From assembly GCA_012295275.1 (NCBI GenBank), contig CM022675.1, positions 9,315,193 to 9,375,192 of the forward strand: a stretch of 60,000 bases of DNA. Reading direction: 5' to 3'. The DNA is from Chrysomallon squamiferum (lineage: Eukaryota; Mollusca; Gastropoda; Neomphalida; Peltospiridae). A program made the translations under genes and the position numbers. How positions within the stretch are numbered: the stretch's first letter is position 1; every line of letters starts with the position of its first letter. The notes beneath the pieces are model-generated. The model was not told the DNA's origin. It ran no database searches and saw only the letters and a list, made by a program, of their open reading frames with translations. Of this stretch, positions 1 through 19,454 are shown one piece after another.

Positions 1-370
1 TTATATTTATATGTCTGTGTATGTGTTTTGAGATGTATTTATTTACGTTGAAACATAAATGCATTTGTACTTACAAACATATAGCATTATACCTAGACAT
101 ACACATACTCATACATCTACATATACCTCTATATATATATATATATATATATATATGCATATATCAACACCTATAAGCAAAATCCATGCAGACATTTAAT
201 ACTGGTATACATAACACTATTAAAATTAACATGATATTTACTGGGAACTGGCTTGCAAAGTGTAAATGTATAATAATGATACATTTCCTGTACTTTGGGC
301 AGGTGCCCAGTTCACACATAGGTACTACATCTTTCAAATGGGCCACTTCCTAACTAGGGGCACTCTTTGG

Positions 371-412
<42 letters not shown>

Positions 413-929
413 ACGTATATATCTACATCTATATCTATATCTGTTTATCTCTCTCTCTCTCTTTATATATATATATATATATATATATTTGTTCAAAGTA
501 GTTTATTTACTTACTTGCCTTATTTTGAAAATGTATATGATCTATTTTCATTTTCTGAAAATTAAGTTTTGAAAAAAAAAAAAACTGAAAAAAGAAAACA
601 AAATACCAGAAAATAACTGTATTTAAAACCTTTTATATCTGTAATATTTTAATTAATTAATTAATTAATTTATTTATTTATTTAATATATTTACATAAAT
701 ATTATTATTCATTTTTTTTTTTTTTCCCCAACAAGAAACTAATTGTTCATCAAAAACACAACAACATTCACTTTACGACGAACCAGGAAGTTCCGGTCTG
801 TGTAGAATGTTTCTTCTCATTGTGTTCACCCACCAGCCTTGTCACTCTTCAATGTCGATGTGTCACATCTGGTCACTTTTCAATGTCTCCGACAGTGCAC
901 ACTTTTTCCCTGTCCCTCATTATCCAAAG

Positions 930-965
<36 letters not shown>

Positions 966-1273
966 TTTTTGAAAGCTTTTTTTTTTTTAAGTGTCAAAAT
1001 GATAGACAGGTGAATGCCATTCATTGTTGTTTTATAAAATTCTAGCACCTCAGGTTATTTCATCCACACTTCCCCTATTCTCTTCCTCTCTTTTCTTCTC
1101 TTCCTTCTCTTCGTTTTCTTCCCTCACCATTTCTTGCCTGTCATCCTCCCAGTCTTGTCTTTTGTGAAGATGATTAGTGGCTTTGCTTAGCAGGGAGAGC
1201 ACTTGTCAGTCAGTCTTCTTCTGATGGCCTAAGTGAAAGTGAACTCTTGTGTCCATGATGAAAGAGTGACCAG

Positions 1274-2138
1274 AGGTCAGATTGTGACCCGAATGTGGGT
1301 CGGGTCTTTGTGGGTTGTCTAACTGAAGATAAATTTGTTCTTGATTTTTGTTCCAGTTTAATAACGGAGTGATGTCATCTGAGGTCAAATTGTGACTAAA
1401 TTGCAGTTCGAATTTTTTTTTCATGTTATGAATTATGTTTAATGGAAGGTTTTTTAAATATTTCTTTCTTTCTGGTTTTTTTTTTTGACTTTTTTAAAAT
1501 TTAGAATGAAATGCTATTAAAGGTTGAATATTGTTTCTTGAATTTACCTCATTTTTATAGTTAAAAAAAAAAAAAATCATTTTTAACTGAAATTCAGTTA
1601 AATTGTCTCATTGTCTATAGCTTTCTTTTTGTAAAGTTTAATCAAACTGGAAGCCATTTTATGACTTAAACAGGTGTAATTTTATTATTAAATTAAATTT
1701 TAGGTCAGACTGTGACACAGAACATATAAACAGTAACATATAGCTGAAGGTCACATTGTGACCTTAACTTGGGTCATATCAATGTTTATTGCAAGATAAA
1801 GTCAGATTTACTTTGAGGTCACCAACCTTACACTAAAAGCCAGTTATTAATCTGTTGATTTGACCTGTACTGTGGATACAATACAGATGCTTAGATGACA
1901 GAGTTCTAGCAAATTTTAGATAACTGGCAAAAGGCAAAGTAATAAAAAACAAAACAAAAAACAAACAAACAACAACAACAAACTCTTCTATAGTGGCTTA
2001 AGTTTGAGCATAAATCATGATTTCTTTCTTTAAAATGCAAATTAATTTCATGCATTTTTTTTTTTTTTGAAAAGAACTCTCATCTTTGTAGATCTTTTAA
2101 TAAGAGAAAGATGTCATCAGAGGTCAAATTGTAGGTCA
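1274..2138 (+). repeat. Array of five AGGTCA palindromes
   Basis: Five copies of a 17-bp motif close to AGGTCA-NATTG-TGACCY start at 1274, 1382, 1702, 1748 and 2121. The copy at 1748 is the best inverted repeat: AGGTCA, 5-bp spacer, TGACCT. The copies at 1382 and 2121 also share the upstream sequence GATGTCATC. A partial copy, GAGGTCACC, lies near 1815. AGGTCA is the nuclear-receptor half-site, but a decayed repeat family would look the same. Confidence 0.7.
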
Positions 2139-2589
2139 TCTCTTTTGAAGAGAAGTCAGACATCTTACAACTTGTAAATCAATTTCTTAATTCTTTTAAC
2201 AATTATTATTATTATTTTTAAACATCATCTTGAAAATGTTTCATTAGATTTTATTATGAAAAAAAAAAAAAAAAACATTTTTTTTATTTTATTATTATTA
2301 TTTTTTTTTTTTCAACTAAGGAAGTTCAGTTGTTATCTTAGTTTACACGAGAAATCTTTTTTCTTTTTCTTTCTTTAATAGCTTCCTGTGCCAGGATAAG
2401 AGAGCTTAACATTACTGTTCATTAGATTTAGCTAAACAAAGTGATTCAGAATGCTGAGTCGAATTAATGGCAAATGCTAACAAAGCTACCACTTGGGGGG
2501 GACAACGTGAAGGTGACAAAAAAAAAAAAAAAAAAAGCTCGTAATTAATAATTTAATCAAAAGAAATTAAAGAAGATAAAAAATAAAAA

Positions 2590-2920
2590 GAGGCGAGATT
2601 GGCGCAAAAGTGTGACACGGAGATCGGAGAAAGATGAAGTATTTTCTCGTGTGTTTTTTAACAGATAATGGCCGACGTTTTTATTATTATTCTTTTGTCA
2701 GCTCCGTTGAGTTTTTGAGTTTGAGCTTCGAGTACCGAGATACTTGTAGTTAAGCACTTGTAACTCATGTACGCAGTTGTTCCCCTTTTGTTCGCGGCGT
2801 CACAAGGGTGGGCTGTTTGTCATTTAGTCAGCAGTGTGAGAAGGATTCGCTCAAGCGGAAACACAATTGAGAGCGTGACTCTGACTGTTTGAGACTGCTA
2901 AATTAGTGTTGTAAGGTGTG
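2590..2920. promoter_or_regulatory. Possible promoter/5' region, lower AT content
   Basis: This block of ordinary base composition contains CpG-bearing sequence (for example GTTCGCGGCGTCACAAG near 2790) and no long simple repeats, unlike its flanks. It lies 1.3 kb upstream of the first recognised ZEB exon on the same side. It could hold a transcription start or a 5'UTR exon. No TATA box or open reading frame supports this directly. Confidence 0.2.
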
Positions 2921-4233
2921 AACAATTAAGATTTTTTATTCTTTGTTCGACATGATTATTATTATTTTATTTTATTTTTTTCTTCCCCCCTCTCGCTGTT
3001 CTTTCTTTGTGTTATTATTTATGAGCGTTTTGTTACCATTGAATTAGATGAAGACAAAGATCGCTTGACTCTGAAGAAAGGAAATTTCTGTTTGTTTAAA
3101 GATTTTGTGAAGAGTAATTTAGTAGTTTTATTGTCAGTTTTCTTCATTTTTTTTTCTAGCAATTATTAATTCTTTTTGTTACCTTTTTTCTTTTTTTTTT
3201 TTTGTTTGTTTATGTTTAATGTAATATTTGTATTATTTTTTCCTATGCACATTTGTTTTTAATAAAAAAAATATAAACACTTAGAAAATATTTAGATATC
3301 TATATGTTAGCATTATCATTAATAAATATAAATATATTATCTTATTTTATATGGACACTTATTTCAATTTCTTATAAACTTTACAAACAGTTATCTGAGA
3401 ATAAAATAATGTCTTTATATTACTGTCAACAAATGTAATTATTATTTCTTACATAGGATTATATGTATGTGTGTGTGTATTTATTTGTGTGTGTGTGTGT
3501 GTGTGTGTGTGCGTATGTGAATAATAATGACAATATTAAATTACTTTAACAAATTCTAAATATGAAATTACTTTAACAAATTCTAAATATGAAATTTCCA
3601 TTAACAAATAATTATATATATTTTTTTTCATCAACATTTCTGTTAAAATATACATGCATTTGTTAAAAGAAAATTCCTATCCACAAATTTATCAACACAA
3701 TGTTATTTTCAGGAAGAGTACAAAACAAAAAAAAAAATAAAATAAAATAAAACGTACAGTTTTATTTTTTTACACTTGTTAACGTAATAGATCTCACGCG
3801 AATGTTTTTTGTGCAGATGTCCAGAAAACAAGATTTTCAGAACGAGAGAACTAATATTGACTTTCTTTGTCTCTTTCTCTCTCTCTCGGTCTCTCTGTCT
3901 CTGTCTCTCTCTTTCTCTCTCAGTGTCAGAATGCTTCAAGACACAGCTGACACACATACACAGCTTTGGAATGCGTCTCTGCCAGTTCGGGGCATTGATT
4001 TTTGAACGTTCTTTCCGATATCAAGACACCGAGCTGATTCACCATTGGAGCATCTCTCTCGTTAAGACATGTGACCAATTCCGTCACGTTAAGCCCTCCA
4101 CTCTCTCTCATCCCCCCCCCCTGTCTTCTCTCATAGTTCTCCGTCATCAGCCCAATTTTTGGTAAAACAAATATTAATAATAATAATACTAAATAAAAAA
4201 ATTAAAAAAATAAAATTTCTTGTTTGTTAACAG

Positions 4234-11427
<7,194 letters not shown>

Positions 11428-11763
11428 GCTCGATTCTCACTCCCCGATTCTCACTTGCAGACAGGTACATGATGGCAAGAGGTGGGGAGGGAGGAGGGAG
11501 GAGAAGGAGGAGGACAGGGGGGGGAGAGAGAGAGGGGGTTTTGTGGGTGAGGGTGTGTACAAGTGTGTGTGTGTGTGTGTGTGTGCAGAAAATGTTGCCA
11601 TGACAATTGAGATTGGCCAGGTTTATGTAGGTGAAGAATGAGAAAGAATTTTTTTTTTTTTTAATGTTTTTTTTTTTATTTATTTGTTTGTTTATTTATT
11701 TATTTATTTTATTTATTTATTTATTTATATTTTTTTGTTGTTGTTGCAAAATTGAAGAGTGAA

Positions 11764-11796
<33 letters not shown>

Positions 11797-12475
11797 TTTT
11801 TTTTTTTTTTAAGCAACAAACTGAAAGACAAAAATTTACGTTTGAAGTTTAGCGACGTTGTTACAGATCTGAGAGTGTTACTGAAGTTTAAATAAGATCT
11901 GAAAGAAAAGTGAGGATTCTGGGATTTCTGATTGGAAAGAAAAATAAGAATTTAAGCAATAGAAAAGAATAAAAGAAAAAGAAAATTATTCCAGTTTATT
12001 GATATTAAAATATTTGGTTTCTGTTTCAAATGCATATCAGAAGTATATGAAATAATTTATAGTTTAAAAAAAAAAAAAAAAAAAAAATTAAAATTAAATT
12101 ATAAACAGAAACCGAAAAGTAAAAAGAAATTATTTGAAAAACAACAACTGCAACAATACAACAACAATAACAATACTTGAAAATGTATTATTATTGTTTT
12201 TACCAAAATTTCACAGAAATTCCAGAATTCGTTCTCTTAAAGACAAAAAAAAAAAAAAAAGAACTGCAATAAAGGGCGACAACTCTACTTAATGTTTTTT
12301 TTTTTTTTTTTTTTTCCCCTCTCTTCTGCCTGGCCAACATTTTGTCCTTGGTAACTGGTATTATAGCAATGACAGTGATATGCAATTCTTACATACATTT
12401 TCTTTACTTACTGTTCAAAGTTGTCAGAATAAGTTTCGATTTTTCAAGTGCTCATTATGTATATTTATATATATG

Positions 12476-12528
<53 letters not shown>

Positions 12529-12720
12529 GTATATATACATATATATATATATAAACTATATTTGTCTGTATATTTTGTGAAAGCTGTATGTAATTTTTAA
12601 ATGCTATTATTGTTTTTTTGATTTAATCTTGTTTTACAAACAAATTGACGTGCTGACTTGTGTAAGGAAGCACATATTCCAAAAGGGACCACAAAAATAT
12701 TATTAAAAAAAAAAACACAA

Positions 12721-12755
<35 letters not shown>

Positions 12756-12939
12756 AAATAAACAAAAACCTACGCATGTTGCATATATATTTTGATCATG
12801 TTTCATATCATCCTTGTTATACATGCCAGCAATTTCTCATTCTCATTTGTTACCGAAGGTTTAACCTTCGAACACTATTATTCCCAAGTTGTTTTTTTCC
12901 TTCAAATTTTATTTTTAATTTTCATTTTTTAATTTTAAA

Positions 12940-12975
<36 letters not shown>

Positions 12976-13738
12976 TGTGTGGAAATGTTTCAGCTTTATA
13001 AAGTTAATCAACTTGAATTTGAATGTTGTTACATTTATGTGTTAACTGTTTTGGTGTCACAGTGTTTAGCTGACTTTAATTGTACACTACCTTTCACACC
13101 TCTGTTTTGTAAATGGACTTGTCCATGCACTCTATGGTGAAAGGGTTAAACATTAAGGTTCGTCTGGTTATTTTTCTTCGGTTCTTTCTTTATTATTATT
13201 ATTATTGTTATTATTATTATTTTGATATATATATATAAAAAAAATTATATAATCATTAGGACTTAAAATAAATTAAAAAAAATATTTGTTAATGTATTCA
13301 AATATTGAAATGACATTTTAAATTTTTTTTTTCATTTTAACTTTGCAATAATATTAATTATTTGCCAAATAACATCAAATTTAAACAAAAACATTTTATT
13401 ATAATTACATATATATATATATATATCTAGATTTTTAAAAAGACATTTTCATTGTTATTGTAGTTTTTAAAAAAATGTACACTTGTTCTTCCATATGTCG
13501 TAGTATTATCGTTTATACGTAGTAATAATCTTTCTAAGAAAAACCAAAGTTTTAATCCAAATTGAAGAGTATCTTATTGTGTTCATTGTCATTTTGAGAA
13601 GTGACCTCCATTATAATTCATGAGATTCTAAAATAGGGCTCAAATATCCAAATCCATGACTTATAATTTTACAGGTGATGTGGCTGATAATAACCCAATT
13701 CTGTAATATTTTATTATTATAATAATAATAATAATACT

Positions 13739-14723
13739 GTGCCAATTTTTAGCCCCAAAAGTGTTCGTAATGTGCCAATTTGTGTATCTAGTCCCATGAT
13801 GCATGTCTGTTTATTTATGCATGTGTATTTATTATGTTAATGATGCATTCTGTCTCCAACCTTTCACCCCTCCCTGAATTAATGGACTAGTCGGCTCGTT
13901 TATTAACAGTTTTTTTTTTAAAAACTGAGTTCCAGGGTTGAAAGGATGAAAAAAAAAAAAAAAAAAAAAAAATTAAAAATCATGATGTATAATTTAAAAA
14001 AAAAAAAGAAAATGTGTATTTTTAGTTATTATAAATTTTATTTTTTTATTTTTATTAATCATTCTGGTAATCCTATCTCAAAACAAAAAAATATTCATGT
14101 AAATTTAAAATGAATATAATTTATAATAGTACCAGTGTTTTGGCTTAGAACAGACCTTAATGTTGTCATTTGGACACCTGGTTGCAGAATGCATTACTAT
14201 TACTATTATTATTATTATTATTATTATTAATCAGATGTAAAAAGTATATTTAAATGTTTCAAATCAGATGAGAAACATCTTTACCGGACAGTATTAATTC
14301 GAAGTGTGGCCAAAAATCCATTTTTTATTATTGGAATGTGCCACATTTCTTGTCTTCCAAAGATAGCATGTGTGTGTGTGTGTGTGTCTGTCTGTCTGTC
14401 TGTCTGTCTGTGAGTGCATACATGTCAGATTGTTTTTAACTTTGAAATCAGTTTTAGATTATATTTTTCTTTTTTAAGGATATGATCAGAATTTAAAATG
14501 AAATTATTTGGGATTTTTTTTTGGTGCTTTCAGGCTAGGGTTTCTTGTTAGAAAAATATATTATTGGCATTTTGAAGTTAAGGATATTTTGATGATAAAA
14601 ATGAGTATTTAATAATAATAATAATAACAACAACAACAACAACAATAATGATGATGTAATTTTATTATATAAAAAATAATATATCGGTAATAATAACAAG
14701 AACACTAAAAACAACAATCATGA

Positions 14724-14754
<31 letters not shown>

Positions 14755-14954
14755 TCTAAACTTTTAAATTGTTTTAAAAAGATTATAACGTGATTGTAAT
14801 AAAAACTGCTGACTACAGTTTTAAAAAAAAAAAAAAACATGATAGTGTATGCAGGTATGAATTAGTGTATGGAGGTATGAATTTGTACATATATTTGGAT
14901 GTTTCTGTGTATGTATCTTATTTTATTAATTTTCATATTGTCTTCCTTCAATTT

Positions 14955-15053
<99 letters not shown>

Positions 15054-16604
15054 GAGAGTGAGTGTTACAATTTCAGTATTTAGAATGTCTTCCAGTGGCT
15101 TGAGAGTTGTCTGTATGTTGTTTTGTCTGTCAGTGCATGTTTGATGTTTTTAATCAATATATTGTTAGCATGTTAACACATGCTAAACATTATACGATAT
15201 TCCACGCCAAAGCCAAATACTTGTACATAATTGTAGAATAGTTTCAATGTTACGTGTTAAATATTAGTCATTTTTTAATGTGCCAATTCTGATCGTATTA
15301 CTATTGAAAGAAGTCCCAAATTGTAGGTGTTTCTGTTTTATTTTATTTACTTACTTACTTTTTATTATTATTTTGTTTTTTTTGGTTTTATTTTTTATTT
15401 ATTTTATTTTATTTTATTCAATTTTTATATTTATTTTATTTATTTATTTATTGCTATTATTATTATTTTTTAATAAAAAAAACAGGTAATTCATAATTCA
15501 CATTTTAATTTTATAAAAATATCTTATAAAATCTGCCAATGTATCTATATTAAATCAAAACAAAATTAAAACCGAAAACCTGTAAATAAATATGTAAAAA
15601 AATATAATAAATAAGTTGGGGAAATATATGTTTAAACTATAATTAAATAAATGCATGAAATTTAAATCTAAAAATATATTAAAATTTAAAAAAAAATAAA
15701 AACAAACAAACAATAAATAAAATAAATATTTTTTAATATAGTAAAAAAAGTATTGTTGCTTAATAATCATGCAGTATTAAATCTGATTGGCTGATTTAAA
15801 TATATTTAACAAGATTTCATTGGTTAGTACATTTATTGCTTAATTTAGAGGTTTTGTTCTTCTTGATTTGTAAAATTTATATTTAAAAAAAAAGAAGAAA
15901 ACAACAACAAAAAAATCATCGGTGTATTTCTATTTATTTGTTATTTTCAATGTGCCAAAATTCAGTTGCTCAAGCAACAAAACAACAGTATTCACAAATT
16001 GTCTTCCGTGATAATTTTATTTGTAGCTTTATTCTCTAGTCTAAAGTAGGTGGTAGGTGCTGTAGTGTTGTTTTTTTTTAAATTTATTTTAATTTTTAGC
16101 CTGAGTCAAAAATATGAAATTGGTGCTATAGTGTATATATTTATTTTAGCATAATACTCATAAAAAAGTATATATATATATATATATAGTTTTAATACTT
16201 ATAAATTGCAAACATAATACTCTACATAATTGTTGATAAATAAAAAAAATTTCACTTTGATAATGATCATGGTTATGATGATTGATCATGGTTATGATAA
16301 TGATGATTAAAACACTAATGATAATAATAATAACAATAATAGTAATAATAGTAATAACATTAATAACAATAATAAACATTAATAACATTAAAAAAGTAAT
16401 AATGATAATAATTTTACTGTGTGTTAGCATACTTATGGTTAACAAATTCACATAAAATTCTCAAATGTATCAGGTAAGCAGTTCTGTAAATAGTAATAAT
16501 TTTATAAAAAAAAAAAAAAAATTCTAAAAATAAATCTAGCTGTCTGTCTTAGTAAAATATGTTTAGGTAGTAGATGTAAGTAATAACAGTGAAACATGTG
16601 CCAA
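13739..16604 (+). promoter_or_regulatory. zeb: Five miR-96/miR-183/miR-263-type seed matches (GTGCCAA)
   Basis: GTGCCAA, the complement of the UUGGCAC seed, occurs at 13739, 13772, 15280, 15952 and 16598. The last two are followed by A and so are full 8-mer sites. C and G are scarce here, so chance would give far fewer than one. Binding is inferred, not shown. Confidence 0.6.
14959..15050 (+). repeat. (GA)n tract in the ZEB 3'UTR
   Basis: About 90 bp of nearly perfect GA repeat on the sense strand, with no coding meaning. Confidence 0.9.
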
Positions 16605-18060
16605 ATATGTTCAAACTTTATATCTGTTTCAAATCAAAAACTGATTTTAAAATTATGATATATATATATATTATTTACATAATCTAGTCTGTACAAAATA
16701 CATTATTTTTATTGTTCGTTTATTTGCAAAAAAGAAATTCTTTTGTTGTAAATTTGCAAAAGAAACAGTAGCGTTTACTATTTATTTACGAAAACAAAAG
16801 CTTTGCCATAACAGTATTTGAGAATATGATCTTCCATTTTGTTTTAAGAAATACTTCCTTTTACATAAGTTGTACAATAACCTATTTCAGTGTACTGATA
16901 AATATATTTATATATCTGTAATTATATTCAGATTTTTCAAATTTTCAAAATTTATATTGATATAAAATCAAAAATTGTTAATAATGATTTAAATTCTTTA
17001 TTGCTTTTTTATTTATTTTATTATTATTTTTTTTTTAAATCCCGAATAATACAAAATTTGGATTTTTATCCTTATCCAGGTGTGTTCAAAAGTATTTTGT
17101 GAAAAAAAAAAATATTTATAATGTTTACAATTTTAGCAATAGAATATAATGATTAATGTGTATACCTCTGCTGGTCTGAACAAATTTCAATATCCTAGAG
17201 TATTCTGAGTATTGATATCATAAAAGGTTATTTAGAGATTTACTGGCTATCAATTGTTGCTAATCATAAAGTTTGACAGTATTGCAAAATGCCCAGGAAA
17301 AAACATTTTTATTTCTCCTAGCTTATTTATTAATTAATAAAAATATTTTCAATTTGTTCACACCATTAAAGGTAGACATTAATAATAAATATTACTGTTA
17401 TCATAATGCTTCCAAAATTACCCATGGTGCATTTTACTATTTGAATTTTTTCTGGTGCACTTTATTCTTTGTTGGTTTTTTTTGATTATTTTCTTTGAAG
17501 TGTGTTGTTGCTTTGTAAATATTTGCTCATACTTTTATATAAATGCATGTTGCCAAATTTTGAATGGGTTATTATCAGCCATTAACACTGAACCTCCATT
17601 TTATTCTAGTCAAAAGAAGAAAAACATATTTTTAAAAGAACTTTTATTTTTACTGTGCATAAATGAATAAATTATGTTTATGAAAAAAAAACTGCAGGAT
17701 ATATTTACATAATTATATTACAGCTTGGTTGCAATACAGTATTTACATAAATTAATAAATTACGTTTATCAGATATGTATTTTAATGCATAATAGATGCA
17801 TAGGAATGTCAATATTTTTTACCAACAGCAATAAATTAATAAATTATGTTAATTATATTTGCAACTTTTTTGCATAATATCTGTTTTATTAGTATTTAGT
17901 TTTGGCCAATTTCATGTAGTGTTAGTCTTGCATAATTTATCATGATGTCTTCCTCATCTGTTATAAACCTTTTGCTGCAGTAGTTGTTGCTGAATCTATT
18001 TTCTTCCCAAACAACATCCTCACAGATGTTGCAGTACCTTAAAATACTCAGTTTTGTTTT

Positions 18061-18262
18061 GATTTGTTGTTTAGGCTTGACCCAAACAGTGGGGTTCTTC
18101 TAAAAAACCAGAGATTTATTTTAAAACGTGAGTTTTTGGGCATGATCCAAACATATGACTGGGTTGTTCTAAAAACAGCAGTTTTAAAACTGAATTTGTG
18201 GTTTAGGTGTTACCCATGTGTTTGGGTTTATGCTAAAACATGGACTTGTTTTTTTTAGCTGG
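18061..18262 (+). repeat. Three degenerate ~62-bp repeats in the ZEB 3'UTR
   Basis: Three successive blocks share the order GGCTTGACCCAAAC / GGCATGATCCAAAC / GGTGTTACCCATGT, then TGGGTT or GGGGTT, then TTCTAAAA or GCTAAAA. The CCAAAC and GGGTT parts are partly complementary, so each block could form a small stem. Confidence 0.5.
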
Positions 18263-19411
18263 AGTTTACAGGGTTGTATGCAGAAGTTAGAAATGGCATG
18301 ATTTTAAAACAGTATTATTTCTCAAAATCAAAACAGTTACATATTGTTAAAATTTTCTGTATGTGTATGTCTACAATTGTTTTTTTTTTGTTTATTCATT
18401 ATTAATATCATTATTTTAAATTGTAATATTGTAATATTAAAAAAAAACCATAATGTATGTTGTGTACTGTCAAAATTGTGTATATATGGTGTATATTTTT
18501 TTTTTTTTTTTTTTTTTTTTAAATAAAACAATTACGTTTTAATGATGTTAATTAAAAATATTATGATTTCTTTTGGTGCATTGTTTACTGCAAATCATGT
18601 TTTTATTTTTTTTTTTTTTTTTAAAGACATTTATAACTCAAATGATTGTAAAATGACTGGCTTTGTTAAAGTATTTTAAGACACAATTAATTAATTTGAT
18701 TTTTAAAACATCTTTTAGCATTTAATACTGTACGGAATTTCAAATAATATGTCCTGTTTTATATACATCATCAATTTAAACAAATATATATTTGTGTGTG
18801 TATATATATATATATATTTCTTAACCACAGTAATGAAATTTTAAATTTTAAGATATTGCAAATTCAGTATTTTAGCTTTCTGAATTTAGAAATATTTGAA
18901 TGTTAAAAAAAATAACGAGAGAAAAACAAAACAAAAGAATAAAAACATTTTTGTTTTTTCTAAAATCCAGTCAATTTATTTATCAATTACGAAAGTGTTT
19001 TTATGTATCATTTTATTGTTTTTGGGTTTTTTTGTTTGTGATTTTATTTACAAATAACACTCCTCCGAATTTTGTGGCAAAAACAGAAAAAATAAAAAGT
19101 TCTGATGTACTTATTACAATAATCATGTTTATAATTAACCAATTCCTATTTTTATTACTTTATGCATACATTGTTTGTCCTTTATAAATTTTTATGAATG
19201 TATGTCTGTCTATACGTGTATATGTAAATGTATATGTATATGTTTACATATACATACTTGTATATGAACTTAAGTCTATACATATATATGTGGACATATG
19301 CATATATATGTATATGTATGTTGAAGTATGAATATATGTGTTTATCACGTATATATGATACTTATTATATTCCATATCGTCCCATATTCCAATACTGAAA
19401 CAAAAGTTGTA

Positions 19412-19454
<43 letters not shown>

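Larger units (their letters stand above)
1..4233. other. Non-coding DNA upstream of the first recognised ZEB exon
   Basis: No coding exon was recognised here. The stretch holds TA repeats (about 128-156, 376-408, 466-490), A/T homopolymers (for example 931-960, 2262-2276, 2519-2536), a TG tract (3486-3512) and a 29-bp tandem duplication at 3541-3598. There is also a CT-rich stretch at 3866-3920. Two sections are of lower AT content, 2590-2920 and 3930-4140, and could be promoter or 5'UTR. The ZEB N-terminal exon must lie upstream, because the exon at 4234 starts in mid-codon with no in-frame ATG. It may be outside the window. Confidence 0.6.
14289..18871 (+). promoter_or_regulatory. zeb: Nine miR-8/miR-200 seed matches (CAGTATT)
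   Basis: CAGTATT is the complement of the AAUACUG seed of miR-8/miR-200b/c/429. It starts at 14289, 15074, 15772, 15986, 16812, 17277, 17737, 18310 and 18865. The copies at 14289, 15772 and 18310 are followed by A (8-mer sites). From base composition I would expect about one in the whole 10.6 kb. The miR-200/ZEB double-negative loop is well established in vertebrates, and miR-8 is linked to zfh1 in Drosophila, so this placement makes biological sense. Confidence 0.8.

Noticed and set aside
3802-4165. Open frame over the CT-rich stretch, possibly a ZEB exon spliced to 4234 by a ~70-bp intron
   Set aside because: A donor-like G|GTAAAA exists near 4161, but the frame required to join the 4234 exon meets a TAG about 30 nt upstream, so it is not coding there; it could only be 5'UTR.
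12840-12880. CGAAGGTTTAACCTTCG as a tRNA arm
   Set aside because: Isolated palindrome without the other cloverleaf arms or a GTTCRANNC T-loop.
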